Shown here: piece after piece, positions 46,084 through 54,205 of the stretch
How the letters are laid out: each line of letters starts with the position of its first letter
Numbering within the stretch: position 1 is the first letter of the stretch
Assembly (NCBI GenBank): GCA_006844665.1
Contig: SPJP01000024.1
Span: 1 to 54,205, forward strand
Direction: 5' to 3'
From: Paracoccaceae bacterium
GTDB lineage: Bacteria; Pseudomonadota; Alphaproteobacteria; Rhodobacterales; Rhodobacteraceae
Length of the DNA: 54,205 nt
The notes under the pieces: model-generated
What the model saw: only the letters and a program-made list of their open reading frames with translations
What the model was told of the DNA's origin: nothing
Databases searched by the model: none
Made by a program: the position numbers and the translations under genes

Positions 46084-49000
46084 CTCTTCAACCGTCACGA
46101 CCCCAGGCACGGCCTTTAGCGCGCTTTTGAACTGCGGGTTGACCGGGAAATTATCGCCCAGCGCGATGTCCAACTCGCTATCCAGATCGGATGCCATCAA
46201 GCACAGCTCTATCGGGCCACGGGACGCACGGGTTTTCTCGGCTCGCATTCGCTCCAGCAAACCAGCCACCGGGGCCACGGCGGCCTCGGCGTCGATAAAG
46301 ATCTTCAGCCCCAGCGCCTCGCCCGTGGCAACAGCCGCATCGATCGGGCTGGCCCCGCGACACAGCAATTTCAGCTGATCGCTTTCCATCGTCGCCTCGA
46401 CCGTCAGCATCACGTTGTTGCCGGTTTCCAGATGTTCGCGCGCGGTCTCTAACGTGTCCGAAAACACCGTCACCTCGTAAAGCCCTGTGGGATCAGACAG
46501 TTGCACGAACGCAAACCGATTGCCCCGCGCGGATTTTCGTTCCTGCTTGCCCGCCACATTGCCTGCCAGCTTTGCCACATGGGGCCCGCTGCGCGCTTTG
46601 TCGGCCACTTGGGTCAGGGTCATCGCGCCTTTGCGTTTCAACGCGCCCATATAATCGTCCAGCGGATGACCCGACAAAAAGAACCCGATCGCGGCCTGTT
46701 CTTCGTTCAACCGCTCGGCTGGCAACCAATCCCCGATGGGCGATAGGCGTGGCTCTGGCAAATCCTCGCCCGCTTCGCCGAACAGCGACACCTGGTTCGA
46801 CGCTTTTTGCTCGAATATCGCGGAAGAATAAGCCACCAACCCGTCCAGGCTTTCCAGCACACGGCGGCGGTTTGGGTCCAGCTGATCAAAGCCGCCCGCC
46901 CGGGCCAGGTTTTCCAACGGTCGCTTACCGACCCTTTTCAGATCAACCCGCCGGGCCAAATCGTAAAGCGTCGCAAACGGCTTGTCCTCGCGCGCATCCG
47001 TGATCAAACGCATCGCATCCGCGCCAACGTTCTTCAACGCGCCCAGCGCATAAAGCAGCTTGCCGTCCTCGACCGAGAACACCGCCTGCGACCGGTTCAC
47101 ACAAGGCGGCACCACTTCCAACCCAAGACCGCGCCGAACCTCTTCCGCGTAAACAGCCAGCTTGTCGGTCAGGTGGATATCGCAGTTCATCACCCCGGCC
47201 ATAAATTCCACCGGGTGGTTCGCCTTTAGCCAAGCCGTCTGGTAGCTGACCACGGCATAGGCCGCCGCGTGGGATTTGTTGAAGCCGTAATTGGCGAACT
47301 TATCCAGCAGGTTCCAAACCTCGGTCGCCTTCTTTTCATCAACGTCATTTTCGGCCGAGCCCTTCAGGAATTTCGGCTTCTCAGCGTCCATGGCCTCTTG
47401 GATCTTCTTACCCATGGCCCGGCGCAACAGATCCGCGCCGCCCAGGGAATAACCCGCCATTTCCTGGGCAATCTGCATCACCTGTTCCTGATAAACGATG
47501 ATGCCTTGGGTCTCGTCCAGAATATGGTCGATCGAAGGGTGCAGCCGGTCGCGATCCGATAACCCGTTCTTGACCTCGCAATATTTCGGAATGTTTTCCA
47601 TCGGCCCTGGACGGTACAGGGCCACCAGCGCCACGATGTCTTCGATACATGTGGGTTTCATGCGCCGCAGCGCGTCCATCATACCCGAACTTTCCACCTG
47701 GAACACCGCAACCGTCTTGGCCGAGGCGTAAAGCTTATAGCTCGCCTCATCATCCAGCGGGATCGCGTTGATGTCGTTCACTGTGCCGGGCGCGGGCTCA
47801 TACAGCTCGGTCCCGTCAGCAGCCACATGCAGCGGGCGCCCAGTTTTCAGGATCAGATCCACCGCGTTTTGAATAACGGTCAGAGTCTTCAGACCCAAAA
47901 AGTCGAACTTCACCAGCCCGGCCTGTTCCACCCATTTCATGTTGAATTGGGTCGCGGGCATGTCGGACCGTGGATCCTGATACAACGGCACCAGCGCATC
48001 CAGCGGCCTGTCGCCAATCACAACCCCCGCCGCGTGGGTGGAGGCATTGCGCAACAGCCCTTCAACCTGCATCCCGTATTTCAACAGCCGGTCCACGACC
48101 TCTTCCCTCTGCGCTTCCTCGGCCAAGCGTGGTTCGTCCTTCAGCGCCTTTTCGATGCTGACAGGCTTGACCCCTTCGACGGGAATCATCTTGGACAGAC
48201 GGTCCACCTGCCCATAAGGCATCTGCAATACCCGGCCCACATCGCGCACCGCAGCCTTGGACAGCAGCGCACCAAAGGTGATGATCTGCCCCACCTTATC
48301 GCGCCCGTATTTTTCCTGAACATAGCGGATCACCTCTTCCCGGCGGTCCATGCAAAAGTCGATGTCAAAGTCAGGCATCGAAACACGTTCGGGGTTCAGA
48401 AACCGTTCAAACAGCAACGCATAGCGCAGCGGATCCAGATCGGTAATCGTCAGCGCATAGGCCACGAGCGAGCCCGCTCCAGACCCCCGCCCCGGCCCAA
48501 CCGGAATACCGCGATCCTTGGCCCATTTGATAAAATCCGCAACGATCAGAAAATAGCCCGGGAACCCCATCCGTTCGATGATGCCCAGCTCAAAATCCAA
48601 ACGCTCTTGGTACTTTTCCACCGAATCGGCATGGGGAATCACCTCCAGCCGCGCTTTCAGACCCTCATTGGCCTGTCGCCGCAGCTCGATCACCTCGTCA
48701 TCGGCAAATTTCGGCAGAATCGGGTCGCGTTTATAGGTCTTAAACGCACAGCGCCGCGCGATTTCGACGGTGTTTTCAAGCGCCTCGGGCAGATCCGCGA
48801 ACAGGGCGGCCATTTCCTCGGGGGTTTTCAGGTAGTGTTGGGGCGTCAATTGCCGCCGCCCTTCGGCTTGATCCACATAAGCACCTTGGGAAATACAGAT
48901 CAGCGCGTCATGGGCCTCGTACATCGCAGGTTTGGGGAAATAGACATCATTTGTTGCCACCAGCGGCAGGTCCAAGCGGTACGCCAGCTCTATATGGCCC

Positions 49001-49545
49001 CGCTCTGTCGGCTCTGTTTGGCCATCTTCCAGCGGATGGCGCTGCAATTCGATATAGAGCCGCTGATCAAACGCATCCATCAGACGACGCACCAGGGCTT
49101 CAGCCCGTTCCGGATGGCCCGCGGCGAAATGCAGGCCCACTGGCCCGTCCGGCCCGCCTGTCAAACAAATCAATCCGTCTGCATGGGCACACAGCTGATC
49201 CAAACTGACAAAGGGCGCTTCCCCGCCTTTGTCGATATACAGAAAGCTGTTTATTTTCATCAGGTTGTTATAGCCGGCCTCGGATTGGGCCAGCAAAACA
49301 ATCGGCGCAGATCCATCCGCATCGCCCAGATCAACCTGACAGCCCACAATGGGCTGCACCCCAGCCTTGGACGCGGTTTCGGAAAATTCCAACGCCGCGA
49401 ACATGTTGTTCGTGTCGGTCAGGGCAACCGCGGGCATCCCCATATCCGCCACAAGGCCCGGCAGCTTTTTCAGCCGCATGGCCCCTTCCAGCAAGGAATA
49501 TTCTGAATGCAAACGAAGGTGGATGAATCGCGGTTCTGTGCTCAT
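46078..49545 (-). CDS. dnaE: DNA polymerase III subunit alpha
   Basis: An 1155-residue replicative polymerase of the DnaE1 class. Order: PHP domain (FIHLRLHSEYSLLEGAMRL, about 8-75), palm with the catalytic Asp pair in MPDFDIDFCMDRREEVIRYV (near residue 390), the third carboxylate region farther on, fingers (NKSHAAAYAVVSYQTAWLKA), helix-hairpin-helix, and a C-terminal OB-fold (GNRFAFVQLSDPTGLYEVTV, about 980-1060). It does leading- and lagging-strand synthesis. The ribosome-binding site is weak. Stop overlaps the DUF2478 gene by 6 bp. Confidence 0.98.
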   Translation of the reverse strand: MSTEPRFIHLRLHSEYSLLEGAMRLKKLPGLVADMGMPAVALTDTNNMFAALEFSETASKAGVQPIVGCQVDLGDADGSAPIVLLAQSEAGYNNLMKINSFLYIDKGGEAPFVSLDQLCAHADGLICLTGGPDGPVGLHFAAGHPERAEALVRRLMDAFDQRLYIELQRHPLEDGQTEPTERGHIELAYRLDLPLVATNDVYFPKPAMYEAHDALICISQGAYVDQAEGRRQLTPQHYLKTPEEMAALFADLPEALENTVEIARRCAFKTYKRDPILPKFADDEVIELRRQANEGLKARLEVIPHADSVEKYQERLDFELGIIERMGFPGYFLIVADFIKWAKDRGIPVGPGRGSGAGSLVAYALTITDLDPLRYALLFERFLNPERVSMPDFDIDFCMDRREEVIRYVQEKYGRDKVGQIITFGALLSKAAVRDVGRVLQMPYGQVDRLSKMIPVEGVKPVSIEKALKDEPRLAEEAQREEVVDRLLKYGMQVEGLLRNASTHAAGVVIGDRPLDALVPLYQDPRSDMPATQFNMKWVEQAGLVKFDFLGLKTLTVIQNAVDLILKTGRPLHVAADGTELYEPAPGTVNDINAIPLDDEASYKLYASAKTVAVFQVESSGMMDALRRMKPTCIEDIVALVALYRPGPMENIPKYCEVKNGLSDRDRLHPSIDHILDETQGIIVYQEQVMQIAQEMAGYSLGGADLLRRAMGKKIQEAMDAEKPKFLKGSAENDVDEKKATEVWNLLDKFANYGFNKSHAAAYAVVSYQTAWLKANHPVEFMAGVMNCDIHLTDKLAVYAEEVRRGLGLEVVPPCVNRSQAVFSVEDGKLLYALGALKNVGADAMRLITDAREDKPFATLYDLARRVDLKRVGKRPLENLARAGGFDQLDPNRRRVLESLDGLVAYSSAIFEQKASNQVSLFGEAGEDLPEPRLSPIGDWLPAERLNEEQAAIGFFLSGHPLDDYMGALKRKGAMTLTQVADKARSGPHVAKLAGNVAGKQERKSARGNRFAFVQLSDPTGLYEVTVFSDTLETAREHLETGNNVMLTVEATMESDQLKLLCRGASPIDAAVATGEALGLKIFIDAEAAVAPVAGLLERMRAEKTRASRGPIELCLMASDLDSELDIALGDNFPVNPQFKSALKAVPGVVTVEEL

Positions 49546-49601
49546 GGGCTCAACTTAGAACCCGGTCCCCAGCGGGGAAAGCGTAAAACAGCCCTCAAAT
49601 G

Positions 49602-49634
49602 CAAAACGCGCCACTGCCGTTTAGCAATGGCGCG
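49602..49634 (-). terminator. Terminator of the DUF1127 gene
   Basis: In the minus direction CGCGCCAUUGC pairs with GCAGUGGCGCG (one U-G), loop 6 nt, then UUUU. It lies about 44 bp after the stop codon. The U-G pair favours the minus strand. Confidence 0.75.
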
Positions 49635-49677
49635 TAGATCGCACTGTCTTATGTCTTAAAATCTTGTCAAACGTGGC

Positions 49678-49890
49678 TTACCAGCCTGCTGCCTCGCGCG
49701 CCAAACGCTGAATATCTCCGCTTCCGATACCCAGATCGCGTAAATCGCGGGCATCCAGCATTTCCAGCTCGCTTAGGGTCCGGCGGTACACTTTGTACTG
49801 CTCATACCGCACACGCAGCATTTCAACGCGGGCAGAAATAGCGGCCATGAAGGCCACGCGAGACGGGGATACTACTTCAAAAACAGCCAT
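49678..49890 (-). CDS. DUF1127 domain-containing small protein
   Basis: A 70-residue, positively charged small protein. The C-terminal 40 residues (YKVYRRTLSELEMLDARDLRDLGIGSGDIQRLAREAAGW) form the DUF1127/YjiS helix-turn-helix; only the key block ELEMLDARDLRDLGI needs noting. Relatives in other alphaproteobacteria affect RNA turnover and phosphate or carbon metabolism. It is a single gene with its own terminator and a dyad (49915-49940) across its promoter region. Confidence 0.88.
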   Translation of the reverse strand: MAVFEVVSPSRVAFMAAISARVEMLRVRYEQYKVYRRTLSELEMLDARDLRDLGIGSGDIQRLAREAAGW

Positions 49891-49914
49891 TTAGCTAGCT
49901 CCAACAAAGTTATT

Positions 49915-49940
49915 AAACTTGAACTATAAATATCAAGTTT
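49915..49940 (-). promoter_or_regulatory. Perfect dyad in the DUF1127 promoter region
   Basis: AAACTTGA (49915-49922) and TCAAGTTT (49933-49940) flank ten A/T-rich bases. On the minus strand TATAGT (near -10 consensus) is inside it, and TTGATA-N16-AATAAC overlaps it. It starts 25 bp before the ATG. A likely operator; no regulator identified. Confidence 0.5.
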
Positions 49941-50143
49941 CTGCACCTGCACAACAATCGTTTGGGCAAAGCCGTCATGCGCTCAACGCAATGCTGCGTT
50001 AAAATTGTGCGAATAAGGAACTGTTCACAAAGCTTGCCAAACAAGTTTTGGTGCGCTTAGCTTTCGGGTGGGGTCCACAAGCGTTCTACGCCGCATCGAG
50101 CGCCGGTCCCGACATGAACTTGGTACCGCGGCGGATAAATCTA
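49941..50143. promoter_or_regulatory. Upstream region of xdhA
   Basis: About 200 bp. It contains AACGCA-ATGC-TGCGTT (49985-50000), a perfect 6-bp dyad, and CCAAA-CAAG-TTTTGG (near 50038-50052). TTGCCA-N17-TTAGCT (from about 50036) is a possible xdh promoter but weak. No gene seen, although the xdhA frame stays open from 50048. Confidence 0.35.
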
Positions 50144-51511
50144 ATGAGAACTACGTTTCTTCTGAACGGAGAGACCGTGACAACCGATGAGGCGCCCTGC
50201 GTCACGTTGTTGGATCATCTGCGCACAAAGGCCGGTCTGACCGGCACCAAAGAGGGGTGCAACGAAGGCGATTGCGGGGCCTGCACGGTCATGGTCCAGG
50301 ACGAAACCGGCGCACGGGCCCTGAACGCCTGTATCTTGTTCCTGCCCCAGCTTGACGGAAAATCAGTCACCACGGTCGAAGGCTTGGCCGCCCCCGACGG
50401 CACCCCACACCCCGCGCAAACCGCCCTTGTGGAACACCACGGTTCGCAATGCGGGTTCTGTACACCGGGTTTCGCGATGTCTATGGCCACCGCCCATCTG
50501 AACGGTGCTGCCGATCACGACGACCAGCTGGCTGGCAACCTATGCCGCTGCACAGGCTACGCCCCGATCATTCGCGCAGCAGACGCGCTGTCCGCCGCCC
50601 CGGTTCCGGCCCATCTGTCCCAGCCTTTACCGCAAACCGCAGGCACAGGCGAAGACGCCGCCTTCCGCCCCACCAGCGCGGACCAGCTTGCCCCATGGTA
50701 TCAAGCCAACCCCGACGCGACCCTGATCGCCGGGGCCACGGATGTGGGCCTTTGGGTCACCAAGCATCTGATGGATCTGTCCCCAGTGGCGTTTCTAACC
50801 GGCTGCGATGATTTGAAATCCGTCTCCGTCTCCGACGATGAAATCCGCTTTGGCGCGATGGTCAGCTTAACAGATGTGCGCGAAGCCATTGCCCCCTACC
50901 ACCCAGATATGGCCGAGATGATCCGCCGCTACGGGTCCACCCAGGTGCGCAACGCTGCCACCATCGGCGGCAATATCGCCAACGGCTCGCCCATCGGCGA
51001 CGGCCCTCCCGCCCTGATCGCCCTTGGGGCAACCTTGCATCTGCGCCTTGGCGACACGCGCCGCCAGTTACCGCTGGAAGACTACTTTCTGGAGTACCGT
51101 AAACAAGACCGTCAGCCCGGCGAGTTTGTGGAGGCCGTGTCGATCCCCCGCCAGGCCGACCGCCTGAAATGCTACAAGCTGTCCAAACGATTTGATCAGG
51201 ATATCTCGGCCGTGTGTGGCTGCCTGAACGTGACGGTCGCAGACGGAATCGTCACCGGGGCTCGCATCGCTTACGGCGGCATGGCCGCCACCCCGAAACG
51301 TGCCTCCTCGGTCGAGGCTGCCTTGCTAGGCGCTCCTTGGACCCAAGACAGCATCACAGCCGCAATGGCCCAGTTCCCCGCCGACTTCACCCCGATGTCG
51401 GACATGCGCGCCTCGGCCGACTATCGCTTGGTCAGCGCCCAGAACATGCTGCAGCGCTATTTCTACGAAGACCAAGGCCTGCCCACCCGGGTGTTGGGGG
51501 TGCAAGCATGA
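50144..51511 (+). CDS. xdhA: Xanthine dehydrogenase small subunit (FeS/FAD)
   Basis: A 455-residue subunit. The N-terminal part holds two [2Fe-2S] clusters: CNEGDCGACTV and, after the CGFCTPGF turn, LCRCTGY. The C-terminal part is an FAD domain with LIAGATDVGLWVTKHL and the TIGGNIANGSPIGD loop. It passes electrons from the molybdenum centre of XdhB to NAD+. ATG at 50144 gives the standard N-terminus RTTFLLNGE; a Met ten codons earlier is possible. Its stop overlaps the xdhB start (ATGA). Confidence 0.96.
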   Translation: MRTTFLLNGETVTTDEAPCVTLLDHLRTKAGLTGTKEGCNEGDCGACTVMVQDETGARALNACILFLPQLDGKSVTTVEGLAAPDGTPHPAQTALVEHHGSQCGFCTPGFAMSMATAHLNGAADHDDQLAGNLCRCTGYAPIIRAADALSAAPVPAHLSQPLPQTAGTGEDAAFRPTSADQLAPWYQANPDATLIAGATDVGLWVTKHLMDLSPVAFLTGCDDLKSVSVSDDEIRFGAMVSLTDVREAIAPYHPDMAEMIRRYGSTQVRNAATIGGNIANGSPIGDGPPALIALGATLHLRLGDTRRQLPLEDYFLEYRKQDRQPGEFVEAVSIPRQADRLKCYKLSKRFDQDISAVCGCLNVTVADGIVTGARIAYGGMAATPKRASSVEAALLGAPWTQDSITAAMAQFPADFTPMSDMRASADYRLVSAQNMLQRYFYEDQGLPTRVLGVQA

Positions 51512-53877
51512 GCGTTTATTCCTCTACCCCCCATGACACCGCCCCTTTGCATGTGGCGGGATCTGCGCGATATGTCGATGACGTGCCCCTGCCCGCCAAC
51601 ACCCTGCATCTGGCTTTTGGGCTTAGCACCATCGCCCATGGCACCATAACCGCGCTCGATCTGGACGCCGTCCGCGCCGCCCCCGGAGTGGTCAAGGTGA
51701 TGACATGGCAGGACCTTCCCGGCCATAACGACGTCTCGCCCACGCCCACCTTCCGCGAACCCATGCTGGCGGAAGACGAGGTCTTCTATATCGGCCAACC
51801 GATCTTTCTGGTCGCCGCCACCAGCCATCTGGCCGCCCGCAAAGCAGCCCGTCTGGCCCAGATCAGCTACTCTGAAAAGCCCGCCCTTCTGACCCTGGAC
51901 GACGCAATCGCCGCCGAAGACTGCTTTGAGGGCGGCGCGCGGATCTACCAAAAGGGCGATGTAGACACCGCCCTGTCCAAGGCCCCCCGCACTGTTGAGG
52001 GCAGCTTTGAAATCGGCGGTCAGGAACATTTCTATCTGGAAGGCATGGCCGCCCTGGCCGAGCCGCAAGAAGGCGGCGACGTGATCGTGCGCAGCTCGAC
52101 CCAGCACCCGACCGAGATCCAGCACAAAGTGGCCGAGGCCCTGCACAAACCCATGAACGCCGTCCGGGTCGAGGTCCGCCGCATGGGCGGGGGCTTTGGC
52201 GGCAAGGAAAGCCAAGGCAACGCGCTGGCCATTTCCTGCGCTTTGATCGCAGACATGACCGGGCGTCCCGCGAAAATGCGCTATGACCGCGATGATGATA
52301 TGATCATCACCGGCAAGCGCCATGATTTCCGCATCGCCTATAAGGCCGGGTTCGATGACACCGGCAAGATCCTAGCGGTCGAGTTCACGCAATGGGCCCG
52401 CTGCGGCTGGTCGCCTGATCTGTCCGCCCCTGTGGCTGACCGCGCGATGCTTCATGCCGACAACGCCTATTTGCTAACGGATGTGCGGATCACCTCGCAC
52501 CGGATGCGCACGAACACCCAAAGCAACACCGCCTTTCGCGGCTTTGGTGGCCCCCAAGGCATGATCGGGATCGAACGGGTTCTGGATCACGTTGCCCATG
52601 CAGTTGGCGGGGTTCCGTTGAACATCCGCCGCCTGAACTACTACGCCCCAGTGCCCAGCAGCGCGCAAAACCCCAATCCTGGCAGCTCGCAAAAATTCGG
52701 TGGGGACCATTCGCCCGAAGGCTGGGTCGCGCCTGCGCAAACCACCCCCTACCACATGCCGGTCAAGGATTTCATCCTGCACGAGCTGACAGACCAATTG
52801 GTCAACAGCGCCGACTATACTGCCCGCCGCAAGGCCGTGGACGATTGGAACGCCGCCAACACCGTGCTGAAAAAGGGCATCGCTTTAACCCCGGTCAAGT
52901 TCGGCATCAGCTTTACCCTGACCCATCTGAACCAAGCGGGCGCATTGGTGCATGTCTACCAAGACGGCTCGATCGGGATGAACCATGGCGGCACCGAAAT
53001 GGGCCAGGGCCTGTTCCAAAAGGTGGCGCAAGTCACGGCGTCTCGGTTTGGCGTGCCGCTGGACCGGATCAAAATCACCGCGACAGACACGGCCAAAGTC
53101 CCCAATACCAGCGCCACTGCGGCGTCATCCGGCACCGACCTGAACGGCATGGCCGTCCGCGACGCCTGCGAAAAGATCAAAACGCGCCTCGCAGTCTGGC
53201 TGACCGAAGGCACAAGGATCGCCGCCGCAGATGTGCGGTTCGAACATGGCCAAGTCCATGTCGGCGACCAAACCCACAGCTTCGACGAGGTCGTTCTAAA
53301 AGCCTACCAATCCCGCATCAGCCTGTCGGCCACCGGGTTCTACAAAACCCCCGATGTGGAATGGGACCGCGACGCAGGCACCGGCACGCCGTTCTTTTAC
53401 TTTGCCTATGGTGCGGCGGTGACCGAGGTTGTGATCGACACGCTGACCGGCGAAAACCGCATCTTGCGGACGGATATTCTGCATGACGCAGGTGCCTCGT
53501 TGAACCCCGCGCTGGATGTCGGCCAGATCGAAGGCGGCTATGTCCAGGGCGCAGGCTGGCTCACCACGGAAGAACTGGTCTGGGACGCAAAAGGCGCTTT
53601 GAAAACCCATGCGCCCTCGACCTACAAGATCCCGGCCTGTTCCGACCGCCCCGATATATTCAACGTCTCCCTGTGGGACGGTGCGAACCGGGCGGACACG
53701 ATCTACAAATCCAAAGCCGTGGGCGAGCCACCCTTCATGCTGGGCATCTCGGCCTTCATGGCCCTGTCCGACGCCATTGCCGCCTGTGGTGACGGCAGCC
53801 GCTATGTCGCCCTGGACGCCCCGGCCACCGCCGAACGCATCCTATGGGCCGTACGCCGTCAGCAGGCCGCGACATGA
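51508..53877 (+). CDS. xdhB: Xanthine dehydrogenase molybdopterin-binding subunit
   Basis: A 789-residue catalytic subunit oxidising hypoxanthine and xanthine to urate. Molybdopterin-site motifs: GGGFGGKESQGNALAISCAL, NTAFRGFGGPQGM and the EMGQGLFQKVAQV helix; the catalytic Glu fits VGEPPFMLG near the C-terminus. Start ATG at 51508 overlaps the xdhA stop by 4 bp and the stop overlaps the xdhC start by 4 bp, so the three genes are translationally coupled. The frame open to 51214 is an out-of-frame overlap with xdhA. Confidence 0.96.
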   Translation: MSVYSSTPHDTAPLHVAGSARYVDDVPLPANTLHLAFGLSTIAHGTITALDLDAVRAAPGVVKVMTWQDLPGHNDVSPTPTFREPMLAEDEVFYIGQPIFLVAATSHLAARKAARLAQISYSEKPALLTLDDAIAAEDCFEGGARIYQKGDVDTALSKAPRTVEGSFEIGGQEHFYLEGMAALAEPQEGGDVIVRSSTQHPTEIQHKVAEALHKPMNAVRVEVRRMGGGFGGKESQGNALAISCALIADMTGRPAKMRYDRDDDMIITGKRHDFRIAYKAGFDDTGKILAVEFTQWARCGWSPDLSAPVADRAMLHADNAYLLTDVRITSHRMRTNTQSNTAFRGFGGPQGMIGIERVLDHVAHAVGGVPLNIRRLNYYAPVPSSAQNPNPGSSQKFGGDHSPEGWVAPAQTTPYHMPVKDFILHELTDQLVNSADYTARRKAVDDWNAANTVLKKGIALTPVKFGISFTLTHLNQAGALVHVYQDGSIGMNHGGTEMGQGLFQKVAQVTASRFGVPLDRIKITATDTAKVPNTSATAASSGTDLNGMAVRDACEKIKTRLAVWLTEGTRIAAADVRFEHGQVHVGDQTHSFDEVVLKAYQSRISLSATGFYKTPDVEWDRDAGTGTPFFYFAYGAAVTEVVIDTLTGENRILRTDILHDAGASLNPALDVGQIEGGYVQGAGWLTTEELVWDAKGALKTHAPSTYKIPACSDRPDIFNVSLWDGANRADTIYKSKAVGEPPFMLGISAFMALSDAIAACGDGSRYVALDAPATAERILWAVRRQQAAT

Positions 53878-54205
53878 GCTTTGATACAGACGCGCTGAAT
53901 GCGGCCATAGCCGCCCATGGCAAGGTCGCCCGCATCCTTGTGCTGGACACCGCCGGTTCCGTGCCGCGCGGGGCCGGAACATCTATGCTGGTCTGGGCAA
54001 ATACAGACCATGCAGGCGGCCAATCCGGCACGATCGGCGGCGGCGCACTTGAATATCAGGCCGTCCAAGCCGCCCGCACGGCCCTGGATAACGGAAAAGA
54101 CACCCTCCTGCGCCAACCCCTCGGCCCCAATCTGGCCCAATGCTGCGGCGGCTCTGTCACCTTGCTGACCGAACTTTGGGATGCAGACCGCGCGGCCCAT
54201 CTGGG
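53874..54205 (+). CDS. xdhC: Xanthine dehydrogenase accessory protein XdhC, 3'-truncated by window edge
   Basis: The first 110 residues of XdhC, the chaperone that binds and inserts the sulfurated molybdenum cofactor into XdhB. It begins MSFDTDALNAAIAAHGK and has the conserved blocks GSVPRGAGTSML, GTIGGGALEYQAV and the Cys pair in QCCGGSVTL. The ATG overlaps the xdhB stop. The rest continues beyond the window; a typical XdhC is about 250-320 residues. Confidence 0.93.
   Translation, partial: MSFDTDALNAAIAAHGKVARILVLDTAGSVPRGAGTSMLVWANTDHAGGQSGTIGGGALEYQAVQAARTALDNGKDTLLRQPLGPNLAQCCGGSVTLLTELWDADRAAHL

Noticed and set aside
47827..49506. 559-codon plus-strand open frame
   Set aside because: Antisense of dnaE.
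51214..51507. Upstream extension of the xdhB frame
   Set aside because: Lies inside xdhA in another frame; xdhB starts with the ATGA overlap at 51508.

Overview
The window is a GC-rich, densely packed chromosomal segment from an alphaproteobacterium, most likely a Rhodobacterales (Roseobacter-group) species. Gene content points there: an F1-only ATP synthase cluster (atpHAGDC without F0 genes), short-form HisG with HisZ, a hisC-tyrA pair, an AdoCbl-dependent ribonucleotide reductase, DUF1127, DUF1489, DUF2125 and DUF2478 proteins, an H-type lectin and a Hint-domain protein. Most genes are core housekeeping. There is no prophage, CRISPR array, rRNA or tRNA. The only sign of mobility is one 341-bp element with terminal inverted repeats.

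Layout. 1-2.8 kb: 3' end of purK, a secreted lipase, a Nudix hydrolase and a DMT exporter. 2.8-6.1 kb: an orphan phnM and groESL under a CIRCE operator. 6.5-13.3 kb: manganese pyrophosphatase, HAD hydrolase, MaoC hydratase, ribF-ycgN, an isomerase/hydrolase pair, prs and an H-type lectin. 13.4-18.5 kb: atpHAGDC on the minus strand. 18.9-23.9 kb: methyltransferase, gloB, clpA and an M23 peptidase. 23.9-27.5 kb: an ExbB/MotA-like channel with a 785-residue coiled-coil OmpA protein. 27.6-32.4 kb: ChaC-like protein, DUF2125 protein, and hisC-tyrA-extensin with 4-bp overlaps. 32.6-34.5 kb: rpsD with a structured leader, and the Hint protein. 34.6-37.9 kb: iron ABC permease and binding protein, convergent, with the 341-bp element between them. 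37.9-49.9 kb: rRNA methyltransferase, nrdJ, DUF1489, hisS-hisZ-hisG, slyX, DUF2478, dnaE and DUF1127. 50.1 kb to the end: xdhABC, with xdhC cut by the window edge.

Working units visible: heat-shock folding (groESL with HrcA/CIRCE control), oxidative phosphorylation (F1), aromatic and histidine biosynthesis (hisC-tyrA; hisS-hisZ-hisG), Fe(III) uptake (binding protein behind two TGA-N9-TCA boxes) and purine oxidation (xdhABC).

The least explained signals are non-coding or architectural. They are: (i) the 341-bp element at 36348-36688, whose interior folds on paper into nested stems including a compact four-way junction; (ii) the stator-like pair at 23905-27549, with about 595 residues of coiled coil between membrane and peptidoglycan-binding domain; (iii) two Shine-Dalgarno-masking hairpins, in front of the MaoC gene and rpsD. 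All structures were found by reading the sequence; no folding, search or alignment program was run.
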